From contig CM049310.1 in the NCBI GenBank assembly GCA_026874595.1, positions 55,991,058-56,055,057 of the forward strand: a DNA stretch of 64,000 bases, written 5' to 3'. The translations under genes and the position numbers were made by a program. This stretch comes from Sipunculus nudus. Its lineage: Eukaryota; Annelida; Sipuncula; Golfingiida; Sipunculidae. The notes under the pieces were generated by a model. It worked only from the letters and a program-made list of their open reading frames with translations, searched no databases and was not told the origin of the DNA. Every line of letters starts with the position of its first letter. The first letter of the stretch is position 1. Of this stretch, positions 49,728 through 62,090 are shown one piece after another.

Positions 49728-50099
49728 GAGGGTGCTAATGAGAGCTAATGCATAAGCCTTCACAAACCATCAAGGCTCTAATGTAATCTCATGTCAAAAC
49801 ATTGCCTGAAAAAGTGACTACTGGTAAACACCAGGTCTATCTGTAAACATGCTCATTTAACAATACAGGCTGGGGAGAGGGAAACAAAATGGAATGCAGC
49901 CATAGGTAGAGTTGAGGGTGCTAATGAGAGCTAATGCATAAGCCTTCACAAACCATCAAGGCTCTAATGTAATCTCATGTCAAAACATTGCCTGAAAAAG
50001 TGACTACTGGTAAACACCAGGTCTATCTGTAAACATGCTCATTTAACAATACAGGCTGGGGAGAGGGAAACAAAATGGAATGCAGCCATAGGTAGAGTT
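49728..50099 (+). repeat. Perfect 186-bp tandem duplication (in U1)
   Basis: Units 49728-49913 and 49914-50099 are identical by eye, starting GAGGGTGCTAATGAGAGC and ending GGTAGAGTT. U2 has the same pair (58909-59281), three of the four units being essentially identical. Function unknown. Confidence 0.9.
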
Positions 50100-50180
50100 T
50101 TATAGATGTCAAGAAAAACTACAAATATCAGTCCTCTAAAGGATCAGCAGAATAAAAACCACATCCCCATTCTTATTTAT

Positions 50181-51315
50181 TTTTTTGTAAAAATATTTTT
50201 TTGGAGGAGGTAACCATCTCAGTTTATTATGCTGTCTTGTCTCATTCCAAGTACAATGAAACCTTGTGTTGAACTTGATTGAGTCAAATTCCCCCATGTG
50301 TCGAATTCCAATGTGGAGTCCCTGCAAAGAGCAGTTAAAACTTGACTGATTTATCTCCTGTTGTGTCAAATTAGGATGTGTTGAAAAACCTGATGTGTCG
50401 AGATGTTTTGCTGGTCCCTAGCTAGTATTTCTATTGCTCCAAGTTATGTCACTTGAATGTTTGGATAACAGTTTTCCAACAGCATGGTCCATCAATAACC
50501 CTAAGGCCGTGATGACCAGTTACATAATTAATACTGGCAAGGATCTTACTCATCAAGTGTGATGGTTTACACACCTGGTCTGTTGTTGCCAATCAGTCAC
50601 TCATGATCATGCGTTTCCTCATTGGCAGACAAAGGATTAATACGAAATGCAAAGTTATAAATAAACCAAATGGAATCCCTATTTTTGATGTGTCTAGGAT
50701 AAACATAAACTAATTTCACTTTCTTAATTTAATTTATCCAATTTTTGTGGTACTTGCATGCACTTTTTTATTATTAATAAGTAAATTTATGATTAAATTT
50801 TTGTTGTTCTTTCATGCAAACATTTGTGAGAACTATATTATATTGGCCCTATACATGTGCAGTATTTATCAATAGTACTCAAGGATGAAGCTTATTGAAT
50901 ATTAATGAATATCGGTTGTCGCAAACTCCAATTATGTCGAGCAAAATTCCCAGTCCTTTCAACTTTGACACAACAAGGTTTTACTGTATGTATATCTGCT
51001 GAATTCCATTTCCCTTTGGTGTATATGACAGGGTGGTCATTATTCAAGCTTTTTGTCATGTTATTTTGCAGCCAGGTGTCTCCCAAGCCTGGTCTTTACC
51101 ACACCATATTCCTGGGTGTGTAATCAACCCCATGGCATATTCATAACACCTAGGAATTACCAAAGACTTTGTAAGTGACACAGCCTTTCGAATAAGCCTA
51201 CAAAGAGTGCACCCTGGGTGGGAGCCAACCGTGAAAAATCTCATTGCTCCTCTGCTGAGGTTTGGTCTCACCAGTGCCTGGCTTTGAGAGGAGTGCCCTA
51301 CCCCCAGACCACAAT
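50181..51315 (-). mobile_element. tRNA-derived SINE in U1, interrupted by a MITE
   Basis: 50195-50251 matches the SINE tail side (GGAGGAGGTAACC…TCTCATTCCAAG). 50989-51315 matches the rest (GACAGGGTGG, CCTGGGTGTGTAATCA, CATAACACCTAGGAA, and GGCTTTGAGAGGAG…CTACCCCCAGACCAC at the tRNA-like head). The break is at a TA within AAGTATGTAnATCTGC and is filled by the MITE at 50254-50986. The B box is eroded. Confidence 0.82.
50254..50986. mobile_element. pogo/Tc1-mariner-like MITE, TA duplication
   Basis: Left end CAATGAAACCTTGTGTTGAA; right end, inverted, CAGTAAAACCTTGTTGTGTC. TA flanks both sides (50252-50253 and 50987-50988). Removing the element and one TA restores the SINE sequence seen at 13120-13150. 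It is 733 bp with no transposase. The U2 copy is 59436-60159. Confidence 0.8.
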
Positions 51316-51814
51316 GTTAGCTCATAACCAGCTTTTACCTTATAAGATAGCCCAGCACTCTGGGAAAAATACTGAGCATTATTAACTTGGAAATGTTTCA
51401 GCCCAAGATCTCCTTAAACTGCTACTTGCCTGATACACCATTTGGCTTCCAGGGTAGTTAATGCAATGTTAAAAAAATCACAGTATTTGTTTAGCTATTG
51501 ATCCCAGGACCCCAGACAGGAAGGTTACAACCTGTTGCCAGCTAGTCTGAATAATTACACACCTAGTTTAACACATGTCACGACACTACAGTTAAAAGAT
51601 TCGCATGGCGTTTTACAGAATCCTGAGGGATAACCTTTAATGCTGAACATGTTTTGCTAAATTTAAGAAATAAACTGTTTTTATGCCTTCTAACAATTTA
51701 GTCTGTTAAACAAACAATGCACCCATTAGGATAAACTGATCCAAATAAGAGCTAATATGTCAATGCCTGTGAAAGAAATCCCTGAATAACCTGGATGCTG
51801 CAGACATGCCTGAA

Positions 51815-51827
51815 AGGTCAAAGGTCA
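51815..51827 (+). promoter_or_regulatory. DR1-type nuclear receptor site (sequence match only)
   Basis: AGGTCAAAGGTCA, the perfect direct repeat with 1-bp spacing bound by RXR/HNF4-type receptors. It is conserved in U2 (60990-61002) and lies outside the repeat elements. No evidence of activity. Confidence 0.3.
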
Positions 51828-52624
51828 GTCTTGGCTATTAAACACATGTTTATGCAGGTCTGGTTCTTCTAAGTAAGCCAAGGAAGACTGTCAGAGTAGA
51901 AAACTCTCTGCCAGGTGCTGCAGCTTTTCATCACTCCTGCTTTGACATTTTAGAACCCCTTTTAAGCGTCTGCTGCAGTTCAATCTTACGGTTTTCCCAC
52001 TTGGTTTATTGGCACAAATGATAAAAGCAACCATACAATCTGAGATCCCACCATCACAGTATTCTAAAAACAAGAGTCAAGGATGTATTTATGCATAAGA
52101 GTTGCCTAATTGTTACACCTGCTGCCTTCTGTGTATTTACTAACATGATCATTCTCTAGGTACCTGTCATATAAAAATTGAAAGATCTGTAATCTTTAGT
52201 GTGATGCTGTGATATTAACCATACACAATCTGACATAATGAAGTAAACATGAGTAACAAGAAACTGGTAAGCTTTCATCAAAGCTCCTTTTGAAAACAGC
52301 ATATAAACCCATAAGAATAACATACAAATGGGTCTCAGCTGAATCTTACTAGAATGTGGTCCAAAGAGTGTTATTCTTCTCTTAACTTTGTTGGTACATC
52401 ATGTCCCCTTGCCACCACAATCTCTCCGAAGAAAGGTTTGTTGCCTGGACGTAGTTATTTTTGTGTCACATCGCCAAGCCCTTATCAAACTCTGACAGGT
52501 TTATTTCTCCCACTCTCTCGAAACTGCTAAATATCTTACAAAAAGACCTACCTGTATGTAAAATATACAAATCGAATATAGAAATATATGTTTAACTTTG
52601 TTGGATATATAACAAGTATGTCTC

Positions 52625-52772
52625 ATAACTGGTCACAGTCGATCATCTGGTTTCTCAAGTAAACATACTTCTTACGCCAATGTAATGAATGGTCACAGTC
52701 ATCTGGTTCCTCATGTGAGCATGACATTTTACACAAAGTTAATGACTGGTCACAGTCCTCTGGGTTCTCATG
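52625..52772 (+). repeat. 57-60 bp minisatellite, about 3 units (U1 end)
   Basis: Units contain GGTCACAGTC(GAT)CATCTGG and TTCTCATGT/AAGT. The array is cut by the F3 fragment at 52774. U2 has five units (61805-62090). Confidence 0.8.
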
Positions 52773-52773
52773 T

Positions 52774-53370
52774 TCGGTCAAGTTGATTTTTGGACCAATC
52801 CATGCATCCCTTATCGAGATATTAATGATTTTGTGTGATTTTCACCATATATGGCAATATTCAGGGTCAACGCCACTCTCACAGGAAAGGTCATGACCCC
52901 AATTTAAATAAACATCATCCCATAACCCATACCTATGTATATGCATAATATCAAAGAAATCTGTCCATTGGTTTTTGACTTATAATGCTCACAGTACTGT
53001 AAGGTGGCAATTTTGGGGGTATTAAACGGCACGAAAACAAGTAAAGAATAATAGGTGGCGCCACCAGTTTCTGGAACATGACAACCCTATCCATGATCTT
53101 CCATCAACTTGATTTTGGGATAAATCCATGCAAGATTTCTTGAGATATTAAAGAATTTGTGTGATTTTCCCCAAAATTGGACCTATTCAAGGTCAAGGAC
53201 ACTCTCCTAGTAAAGGTCATCGTCCTCTTACCCATATCTATACATATACCAAGTTTGGTAAAGTTCTGTGAAATATTTTTTGGGTTATCGCGCCAACAAG
53301 ATTTATATGCGGCGGCGGCGGGACCGGTATGAAAACATAGTATTTCCCCCGACTTTGTCTGGGGATACAA
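52774..53370 (+). mobile_element. F3 fragment E', 5' truncated, at the U1/U2 junction
   Basis: Begins abruptly inside an F3 unit (TCGGTCAAGTTGATTTTTGG), contains GGTGGCGCCACC (53054-53065) and a GCGGCGGCGG run. Ends with the F3 hairpin whose right arm is GTCTGGGGATAC. U2 starts at the very next bases (AATAACACTG from 53369, overlapping the final AA). It is closer to element C's 3' end than to D's over most of its length. The 5' palindrome, 5' inverted repeat and first units are missing. Confidence 0.85.
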
Positions 53371-56033
53371 TAACACTGCATCCAAATTTAATGTGTTCAG
53401 CTTAATATCCTTATACAACAGTGAGTGCCAACTGCAAAAGAAGGTTCAAACTTTAAAGTAGGAATACATTAATTTCAAAACAACCAGGAAATTGTAGACA
53501 AAATACAGAAAATTGTCAGTAATCTTCCAAAAGGTAAAATCTGAAGACGTGGTTTATCTGTGCAGTAACAATTTGACTTATTTAAGGTGAAATAGGCTTT
53601 TTACATATAGTGTTTGTTTGGTGTAAATATTGGTCCAGTTATGTAGACATTAATTAACCCTTAAGAGTTTATTTAACATTAGTACCACAATGACTAAATA
53701 CTTTAAGAATGAATGACAAAATGAAAAACTGATTACTACATAAATTCAAATTTCTCACAGTATCTTGTTGAATATACTTTTTATGTATATCAAGCCCTTG
53801 TCTATACACAATGGAAATGGCAGTAAATGGAATTAGTATGCACAGCATGAAAGTAATCTTATTTCAATGATGTCTGAGAAAATTCTACTTATATATAACA
53901 AAAATATTTTCTCAACCAGTTCTTAGACAACCATATCTGTATTTTTTCAGATATTCATTCAAGCAGATATTGATGATCTGATCAAGTCTGGAACCTGCAA
54001 AACTCCAGTCTCATTGGTTAGAACATTCTTGACCCTGTGTCAACTCCCTGGTAGTGATATACAACAAACCCATCTATTGAAAGCACTGGTTCAGTGGAAG
54101 GAGTATAGAAAGAATGTATAATGAAAACTGCGTAAAGAATGAACAGTTCTGAAGAACTAACCACTTTAGTATAAAGTAAAGTCTCACCTCACGACCACCT
54201 CAATTTAGAGACCACCTCAAAATGCTGACCACTTTTTTACAGTCCCAATTCTATTTTGCTCTTCACATCAGACCTTGCTTAGATGTAATTTTTAGGTTCA
54301 CAGTATTTCAAATCTGCTTGTTAAAATGGATTATGGCCCTCTTTTGTCATAAATCAACAAAATTTGTAGTTCTGTAAAGGTATCATCTTGAAAATAATTT
54401 GACGGAAGTAGATCATACTCATTTTATTCCATTTCCTCTAATGAATCATTAACTGTGGTATATGAGCCAAAAATATAAATACTTTATGATTTATCTTGAA
54501 AAAGAGAGAAATTTAGTATTTCAACAAAGCAGAAAGTTCCTTAACACAGGTGGCCCCACTGAAAGCCTATTTTTGCATATTACAGTTATCACATGTTCAA
54601 TATGTCTGCAAAGTTTCATGATGACTGCTGCAGGGCTGCTGAGAAATCTGGCAACAGACAGCAAAAGGTGGACAATGGATGGTGGACACTGCCTCATCAC
54701 AAGAATGAACTAAACATGATCTAGTAATGCTGTTGGTATCAACTTGAAACTTTCCAACATTTTCTACGAATTGGAGCTCTTGGCTTCTTTAAACTTTGGA
54801 TAGTAAGTACTCTCAATAATGACAGCTCTCAATTTTTCTATATCCATAACAACTGTTCATTCTTTTTCTAGACATACAGAACAGATGTATAATCAAGAAA
54901 AGAGACATTCACTGACAGAGCCAGAAATGCTGAAGCGTGCTGAGCAAGTGCTCAGGAAATTGTGTGTATTGGCCTGTCTCCTGACCTTTACATCAAAATG
55001 AACAGGGAAAAGCCTTTTGACTCAATTAACTACAGAAAAAGGTGTTAGTCTTCATTAAATGTAAGACAGGAGAATATGTTTCAGATCTGTGAGACTGAAT
55101 AAAGACAGATTCTAAAAGGTTTTCAGGAACAACTCAGTCTGGATCATCCAAACCTGATCATCTGACACCAATTAACTCTAAAGCAAAGGTTACAATGTCA
55201 TCATCACACGTGCTGTCTCTGAGGTGGACAAGGGCAAATGGAGGCTGGGAAGTCTCCCAGTGGGTCACTGGTATAAACAGAAATACCCACACTGCTGGGC
55301 CAATGTTATAAACAAAATACTGATGCCAGTGGTACGAGGTATTAACTTTGGACTATTTACACTAAAATTTACAGGCCTTTTTTCATATCTCTCCTGTGTT
55401 AATGTGACACCTGTACAGTAAGTATCGTGACAGCATATTTACGGTAAACACACTCATATTTACAGTACCGGAAGTCGATGTCACAGCTGCCCTTTTTATG
55501 TCCACCATGTTCTCTTGAAAGTATTAAACAGTTGTTAAAAAATCAGGACTTTTCAATTATTGTGTCAGTATTCTGCAACACCCGACCTGCTATATCTGCA
55601 TTCTTCTTAAGCAAGCATGCCAATTAGAAGGGTTCATACACTTAGCAGCTTACCCAGTGCCAGGGCATATCCAGGACATTTTCAAGGACAAATAATAAAC
55701 CACATGCATTATGTCAGAATAATGTCAGAAAGGACAATAATCAAATTAAGATGGTAATTAACTCTTCTTAAACCACAGAAGAGACTGGAATGTTTGATGA
55801 GACTAAACCAACAACAAATATGTTTATGAGTACATACAATCATGTTAATTAGGCCTCAAGTTTTCTCAACGATAATCCTGTTTTAAATCTGCCTTTTAAC
55901 TTTATAACTAAGAGTACAATGAAGTTTATGAGCCTTCATGTACTACCATTGTTAAAGGGGCCCAATCACCTGTAAAGCATGTTAAAATTCACATAGCTTT
56001 TTCCATTCAAAATAAATCTGGTCCTGCTAAAAT

Positions 56034-56464
56034 TAGGGCTGAAAGGAGTACTCGAGTACTCGAGTCCAGGTAATACTTACCGAGTACTCGAGTCCAAAAT
56101 TCGGACTCGAGTACTCGTTATGTACCTGCATATCTAAATATTACTGCAAATTTACTGGCAGTCTTGGCCTATTTATTCATTATCGAAGTAATAATCATAC
56201 TGTACAGTTTATTTCGAAGAGACTTACATTTATGAGTTAAATGCTTTCGAATGCAGTTTTCCACTGTTTAATTTTAGGATTTATATCTATTCCTTCGTTT
56301 GGATAAAGTTAAGCCATCATGAAGTCAAATTGATGTATTTTTGCATAGGTAAACAGATGTCAGTTTAACTTTACAGCGTTGCCACAGAAACGAGTATTCG
56401 AGTCCGAGTCGGATATTGCCTATCGGGTACTCGAGTCCAAAATTTTGTACCCGTTTCAGCCCTA
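56034..56464. mobile_element. hAT-like MITE private to U2, 8-bp duplication
   Basis: Terminal inverted repeats TAGGGCTGAAA … TTTCAGCCCTA, followed inward by GAGTACTCGAGTACTCGAG-type palindromes. It is flanked by GCTAAAAT (56026-56033) and GCCAAAAT (56465-56472). U1 at about 47283 has the empty site with one GCCAAAAT. An 8-bp duplication is the hAT signature. No coding capacity. Confidence 0.88.
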
Positions 56465-58908
56465 GCCAAAATATTTCCTTGAAACTGTTTGCTTACTCCC
56501 TTAAATAAGTCTTCAAAACAGTGGATCTGGTGCAATTACAGGTGTCAACATAAACACAGCACGTTGGGTTGTGTGCTTCGTGGAGCCATTACACATGTCA
56601 ATCAGGAGATGCCTGACTGATTTGGCCCAAAAAATGTAATACAGGTTTCTGCTAGCTGAAACACAGCGTGTTGCCGCTCACAATCAGATCTTGGGTCACA
56701 AAGCCTAGTTGTGGTAAACAGACACACATGGACTGTTTAACAACATGCAGAGCCATCACAAGGTGTTAAACAGCTGTTATGTGAGGTACTGAGACTGTGT
56801 GCTGGGATGGTTCAGCTGGGACACTTTTGTATAAAGCAAACCTGAACTGATAATGTAAAAGAATAAGCCTTCCATTGACAACAAATTCACCTTTTGAGTT
56901 ACTGTATGTACCAGGGTTGGGTTCAAATGCTACATGGTGCTTTTAAATGCAAATACTTCAAATAAATCAAATGCCAATGTAAATGCAAATGCGTTTAAAA
57001 TTTGCAAATGCATACGCAAATGCAATAAAAGATATCATATTCAAATGCAAATGCATTTGCAGATGCACTTACAAATGCAATTGTATTTGAAATCTATGTG
57101 GTTTTAATCCATACAAATGGAGTCAGCTTTCCTTAAATGTTATTGATATGTTCACAACATATTGATATACTCACTTAAAAGACTTACCAAATAACAAAAA
57201 CTGTATCAAGAAATCTGTACAGAATCATTTACTCCTATTTATGATGCGTTTTAAGTCTGAGTTTGATTACCAATAATTAAAGTTACCACTCCATTACAGT
57301 ACCGTAAGCTTTGGTTAACTTTTGCCTTGAATATGTATTAATTGTGTATTGTATCAAGATATTTACTAGATTGCTGAAAATTATGCACCAGTATATTGTG
57401 CCAACTTGGATGTTCAAATTCACAGCATTAGCAACCATACACATTAGGTTAAAAAGTGTAAGTTTTGAGGTAGCAATATCAGCATCAGCTAATTACTGTG
57501 TACCCTTTCTATCATGTTCTAACAGGTTTTCCAGTACATTTCTAGGTCAAATAATTGTATGATACACACACATACAAAACAATGCTTTTACCTGGAATTT
57601 CCAGGCCTGCATGTTAATATGACTATTTTCCAGGATATCCAGGAAGTCAAAGACACATAAACCCTGAAGAAAACACCATGAATATATTCAGGACAACTTT
57701 AATAAGAATTTTTATATTAAATAAACTAATTGTGAACTCAAAGTGACCTTAACCACATATGCATTCAATGAATAATTATGAGCAGAGCAGTTGCAAGCAC
57801 CCATACAAACAACCAAACAACTTTACTGTTGGCAATATATTAAACAGGCATCACCTGACATGCGCAAAATTTGCATAATTTGGGCAACTCTCTAAAATGG
57901 TACATGTATTCTGTACCAGTATCCCTGTCCACAAGTTTTCCTGGGATATTTTTTATACAAAAGAGACCTGCAGTATTAAAAGTTCTAGACCAAATGTTAC
58001 AAGAGCTATTCTCCCGACTGAATTATAATGTCTTGCATTGAATTCGAAAAGAGATAAATAATAAATAAAATGGCGAAACACTACACAATGATTGCGATAT
58101 ACTCTTGCATTGTGGAGAACAGCGATATTACAATTCCAGTTGATGACTTCAGTCAATTCTACATCATACCTTTGTGATGTCTTATAATCAGCTCTGGCCA
58201 CTATGGGCATGCATGGAAAGTCTTCTGTGTTGGAGTATATTTGGGGCTAATAGGTGTTATTAACTCAGGGATGGAGCATTTAAGGGCATTGATGGTTAGG
58301 ACAATTAACAACAGATAAAGACATTATATGATAAACTCTTAACTTATGGCGTTTAGGTATTTTTTTACCCTTAAATATATACGGTCAGGTATTCCCCTTC
58401 AGTTAAGATAACACAACTCCAACTTGTTAAACTTTCCAACCTCCCAGTTACAAGTTATATGTTCTGCACATACCAATTTTTAATATTAGGAATGGACAGG
58501 TGGATTAATATTTTATACTGCATGCTAACAGAGCCAATGACAAGTAAATATACATGTTATTTAAAGCTATGTGCTATGCCTGAGAAGAAAAATAATGTTT
58601 TTCCTCACACAATAGGTAACTTCTATGCTGCACTTGTCACATGGCTTGACATATCAGATGAAGAAGGTAGGTGTTCTTATCTAATAAAAAGAACAGTGTG
58701 ACAAATGTTTTAGTTCAGAGATCAAAGTTTTTTGTTTATAAAAATACATGAATACTGACCTTAATTTGACATTGAGGGCAGCTCAAGCTAATGATCACAT
58801 GAAGAAAAAAAATAAAATAGAAAAAAACACATAGACTTTGCATCAAGGCACTTCATTTTACTTGCTTTTACCCCACTACCTGTTGCTGACTGGATTGTAT
58901 GATTTTCT

Positions 58909-59281
58909 GAGGGTGCTAATGAGAGCTAATGCATAAGCCTTCACAAACCATCAAGGCTCTAATGTAATCTCATGTCAAAACATTGCCTGAAAAAGTGACT
59001 ACTGGTAAACACCAGGTCTATCTGTAAACATGCTCATTTAACAATACAGGCTGGGGAGAGGGAAACAAAATGGAATGCAGCCATAGGTAGAGTTGAGGGT
59101 GCTAATGAGAGCTAATGCATAAGCCTTCACAAACCATCAAGGCTCTAATGTAATCTCATGTCAAAACATTGCCTGAAAAAGTGACTACTGGTAAACACCA
59201 GGTAGTATCTGTAAACATGCTCATTTAAAAATGCAGGCTGGGGAGAGGGAAACAAAATGGAATGCAGCCATAGGTAGAGTT
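58909..59281 (+). repeat. 186-bp tandem duplication (in U2)
   Basis: Units 58909-59094 and 59095-59281. The second differs slightly (GGTAGTATCTG; AAAAATGCAGG). Counterpart of 49728-50099. Confidence 0.9.
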
Positions 59282-59362
59282 TTATAGATGTCAAGAAAAA
59301 CTACAAATATCAGTCCTCTAAAGGATCAGCAGAATAAAAACCACATCCCCATTCTTATTTAT

Positions 59363-60495
59363 TTTTTTGTAAAAATATTTTTTTGGAGGAGGTAACCATC
59401 TCAGTTTATTATGCTGTCTTGTCTCATTCCAAGTACAATGAAACCTTGTGTTGAACTTGATTGAGTCAAATTCCCCCATGTGTCGAATTCCAATGTGGAG
59501 TCCCTGCAAAGAGCAGTTAAAACTTGACTGATTTATCTCCTGTTGTGTCAAATTAGGATGTGTTGAAAAACCTGATGTGTCGAGATGTTTTGCTGGTCCC
59601 TAGCTAGTATTTCTATTGCTCCAATTTATGTCGCTTGAATGTTTGGATAACAGTTTTCCAACAGCATGGTCCATCTAAGGCCGTGATGACCAGTTACATA
59701 ATTAATACTGGCAAGGATCTTACTCATCAAGCGTGATGGTTTACACACCTGGTCTGTTGTTGCCAATCAGTCACTCATGATCATGCGTTTCCTCATTGGC
59801 AGACAAAGGATTAATTCAAAATGCAAAGTTATTAATAAACCAAACAGATTCCCTATTTTTGATGTGTCTAAGATAAACATAAACTAATTTCACTTTCTTA
59901 ATTTAATTTATCCAATTTTTGTGGTACTTCTATGCGCTTTTTTATTATTTATAAGTAAATTTATTATTAAATTTGTGTTGTTCTTTTATGCAAACATTTG
60001 TGAGGATTATATAATATCAGCCCTATACATGTGCAGTATTTATCGATAGTACTCAAGGATGATGAACATTGAATATAATGAATACTGGTTGTCGCAAACA
60101 CCGATTATGTTGAGGACAATTCCCAGTCCCTTCAACTTTGATACAAAAAAGTTTTACTGTATGTATATCTGCCGAGTTCCATTTCCCTTTAGTGTATATG
60201 ACAGGGTGGTAATACCTCAAGCTTTCTGTCATGTTATTCTGCAGCTGGGTGTCTCCGAAGCCTGGTGTTTACCGCACCATCAATTCCTGGGTGTGTAATC
60301 GACCCCATGGCATAGTCATAACACCTAGGTATTACCAAAGACTTTGTAAGTGACACAGCCTTCCCAATAAGCCTACAAAGAGCGCACCTTGGGTGGGAGC
60401 CAACCATGAAAAATCTCATTGCTCCTCAGCTGAGGTTTGGTCTCACAAGTGCCTGGCTTTGAGAGGAGTGCCCTACCCCCAGGCCACAATGTTAG
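59363..60495 (-). mobile_element. tRNA-derived SINE in U2, interrupted by a MITE
   Basis: Same structure as 50181-51315; the pieces are about 59363-59435 and 60160-60495. The tRNA-like head is at the right (GGCTTTGAGAGGAGTGCC, about 60454-60471). Confidence 0.8.
59436..60159. mobile_element. pogo/Tc1-mariner-like MITE (U2 copy)
   Basis: CAATGAAACCTTGTG at the left, AAGTTTTACTG at the right; TA at 59434-59435 and 60160-60161. Orthologous to 50254-50986, hence inserted before the duplication. Confidence 0.8.
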
Positions 60496-61804
60496 CTTAT
60501 AACCAGCTTTTACCTTATAAGATAGCCCAGCACTCTGGTAAAAATACAGAGCGTTATTTACTTGGAAAAGTTTCAGACCAAGATCTTCTTAAAACTGCTA
60601 CTTGCCTGATACACCATTTGGCTTCCAGGGTAGTTAATGCAATGTTAGAAAAATCACAGTATTTGTTTAGCTATTGATCCCAGAACCCCAGACAGGAAGG
60701 TTACAACCTGTTGTCAGCTAGTCTGAATAATTACACACCTAGTTTAACACGTCACGACACTACAGTTAAAAGATTTGCAGGGAATTTTTACAGAATCCTG
60801 AGGGATAACCTTTAATGCTGAACATGTTTTGCTAAATTTAAGAAAAAAACTGTTTTTATGCCTTCTAACAGTTGAGTCTGTTAAACAAACAATGCACCCA
60901 TTAGGATCAACTGATCCAAATAAGAGCTAAAATGTCAATGCCTGTGAAAGAAATCCCTGAATAACCTGGATGCTGCAGACATGCCTGAAAGGTCAAAGGT
61001 CAGTCTTGGCTATTAAAGACATGTTTATGCAGGTCTGATTCTTCTAAGTTACTAAAGCAAAGGAAGACTGTCAGAGTAGAAATCACTCTGCCAGGTGCTG
61101 CAGCTTTTCATCACTCCTGCTTTGACATTTTAGAACCCCTTTTAAGCGTCTGCTGCAGTTCAATCTTACGGTTTTCCCACTTGGTTTATTGGCACAAATA
61201 ATAAAAGCAACCATACAATCTGAGATCCCACCATCACAGTATTCTAAAAACAAGAGTCAAGGATGTATTTATGCATAAGAGTTGCCTAATTGTTACACCT
61301 GCTGCATTCTGTGTATTTACTAACTTGATCATTCTCTGGGTGCCTGTCATATAACAATTGAAAGATCTGAAATCTTTAGTGTGATGCTGTGATAGTAACC
61401 ATATACAATCTGACATAATGAAGTAAACTTGAGTAACAAGAAACTGGTAAGCTTTCAACAAAGCTCCTTTTGAAAACAGCATATAAACCCATAAGAATAA
61501 CATACAAATGGGTCTCAGCTGAACCTTACTAGAACGTGGTCCAAAGAGTGTTATTCTTCTCTTAACTTTGTTGATATACATGTTCCCTTGCCACCACAAT
61601 CTCTCCAAAGAAAGGTTTGTTGCCCGGACGTAGTTATTTTTGTGTCACATCGCCAAGCCCTTATCAAACCCTGACAGGTTTATTTCTCCCACTCTCTCGA
61701 AACTGCTAAATATCTTACAAAAAGACCTACCTGTATGTAAATAGACAAATAGAATATAGAATTATATGTTTAACTTTGTTGGATATATAACAAGTATGTC
61801 TCAT

Positions 61805-62088
61805 AACTGGTCACAGTCGATCATCTGGTTTCTCAAGTAAACAAACATCTTACTCAAAGGTAATGAATAGTCACAGTCATCTGGTTCCTCATGTGAACAT
61901 GACATCTTACACAAAGTTAATGACTGGTCACAGTCATCTGGGTTCTCATGTGAATGTGACATCTTACACTGAGTTAATGACTGGTCACAGTCATCTGGTT
62001 CCTCATGTGAGCATGAAATCTTACACAAAATTAATGACTGGTCACAGTCATCTGGGTTCTCATGTGAATGTGACATCTTACACAGAGT
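61805..62088 (+). repeat. 57-60 bp minisatellite, 5 units (U2 end)
   Basis: TCACAGTC recurs at about 61811, 61871, 61928, 61985 and 62042. The later units are 57 bp, so both strands keep open frames with a repeating 19-residue pattern. These frames are by-products of the period. Confidence 0.85.
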
Positions 62089-62090
62089 TA

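Larger units (their letters stand above)
43871..52772 (+). repeat. Tandem segmental duplication, copy U1 (about 8.9 kb)
   Basis: Collinear with U2 (53369-62090) in direct orientation, differing by a few percent by eye plus private insertions. The left boundary is AATAACACTG (43871); to its left the two copies are unrelated. The right boundary is inside a 57-60 bp minisatellite, after CTCATG (52772). U1 has a private LTR-like insertion (44348-45138). No conserved protein was recognised inside. Candidate exons such as 46120-46250 (after TTCTTTTTCTAG) and 49434-49488 (ending in GAAG|GTAGGT) are preserved in both copies but match no family I know. Confidence 0.92.
53369..62090 (+). repeat. Tandem segmental duplication, copy U2 (about 8.7 kb)
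   Basis: Direct copy of U1. Private differences: a 431-bp hAT-like MITE (56034-56464), about 48 extra bp at about 53769-53817, absence of the LTR-like insert, and two more minisatellite units at the right end. It passes directly into the complete F3 element D. Confidence 0.92.

Noticed and set aside
50136-50369. 77-codon minus-strand frame identical in both duplicates
   Set aside because: It spans the SINE tail and the MITE end, and the identity reflects the near-identical patch, not coding constraint.
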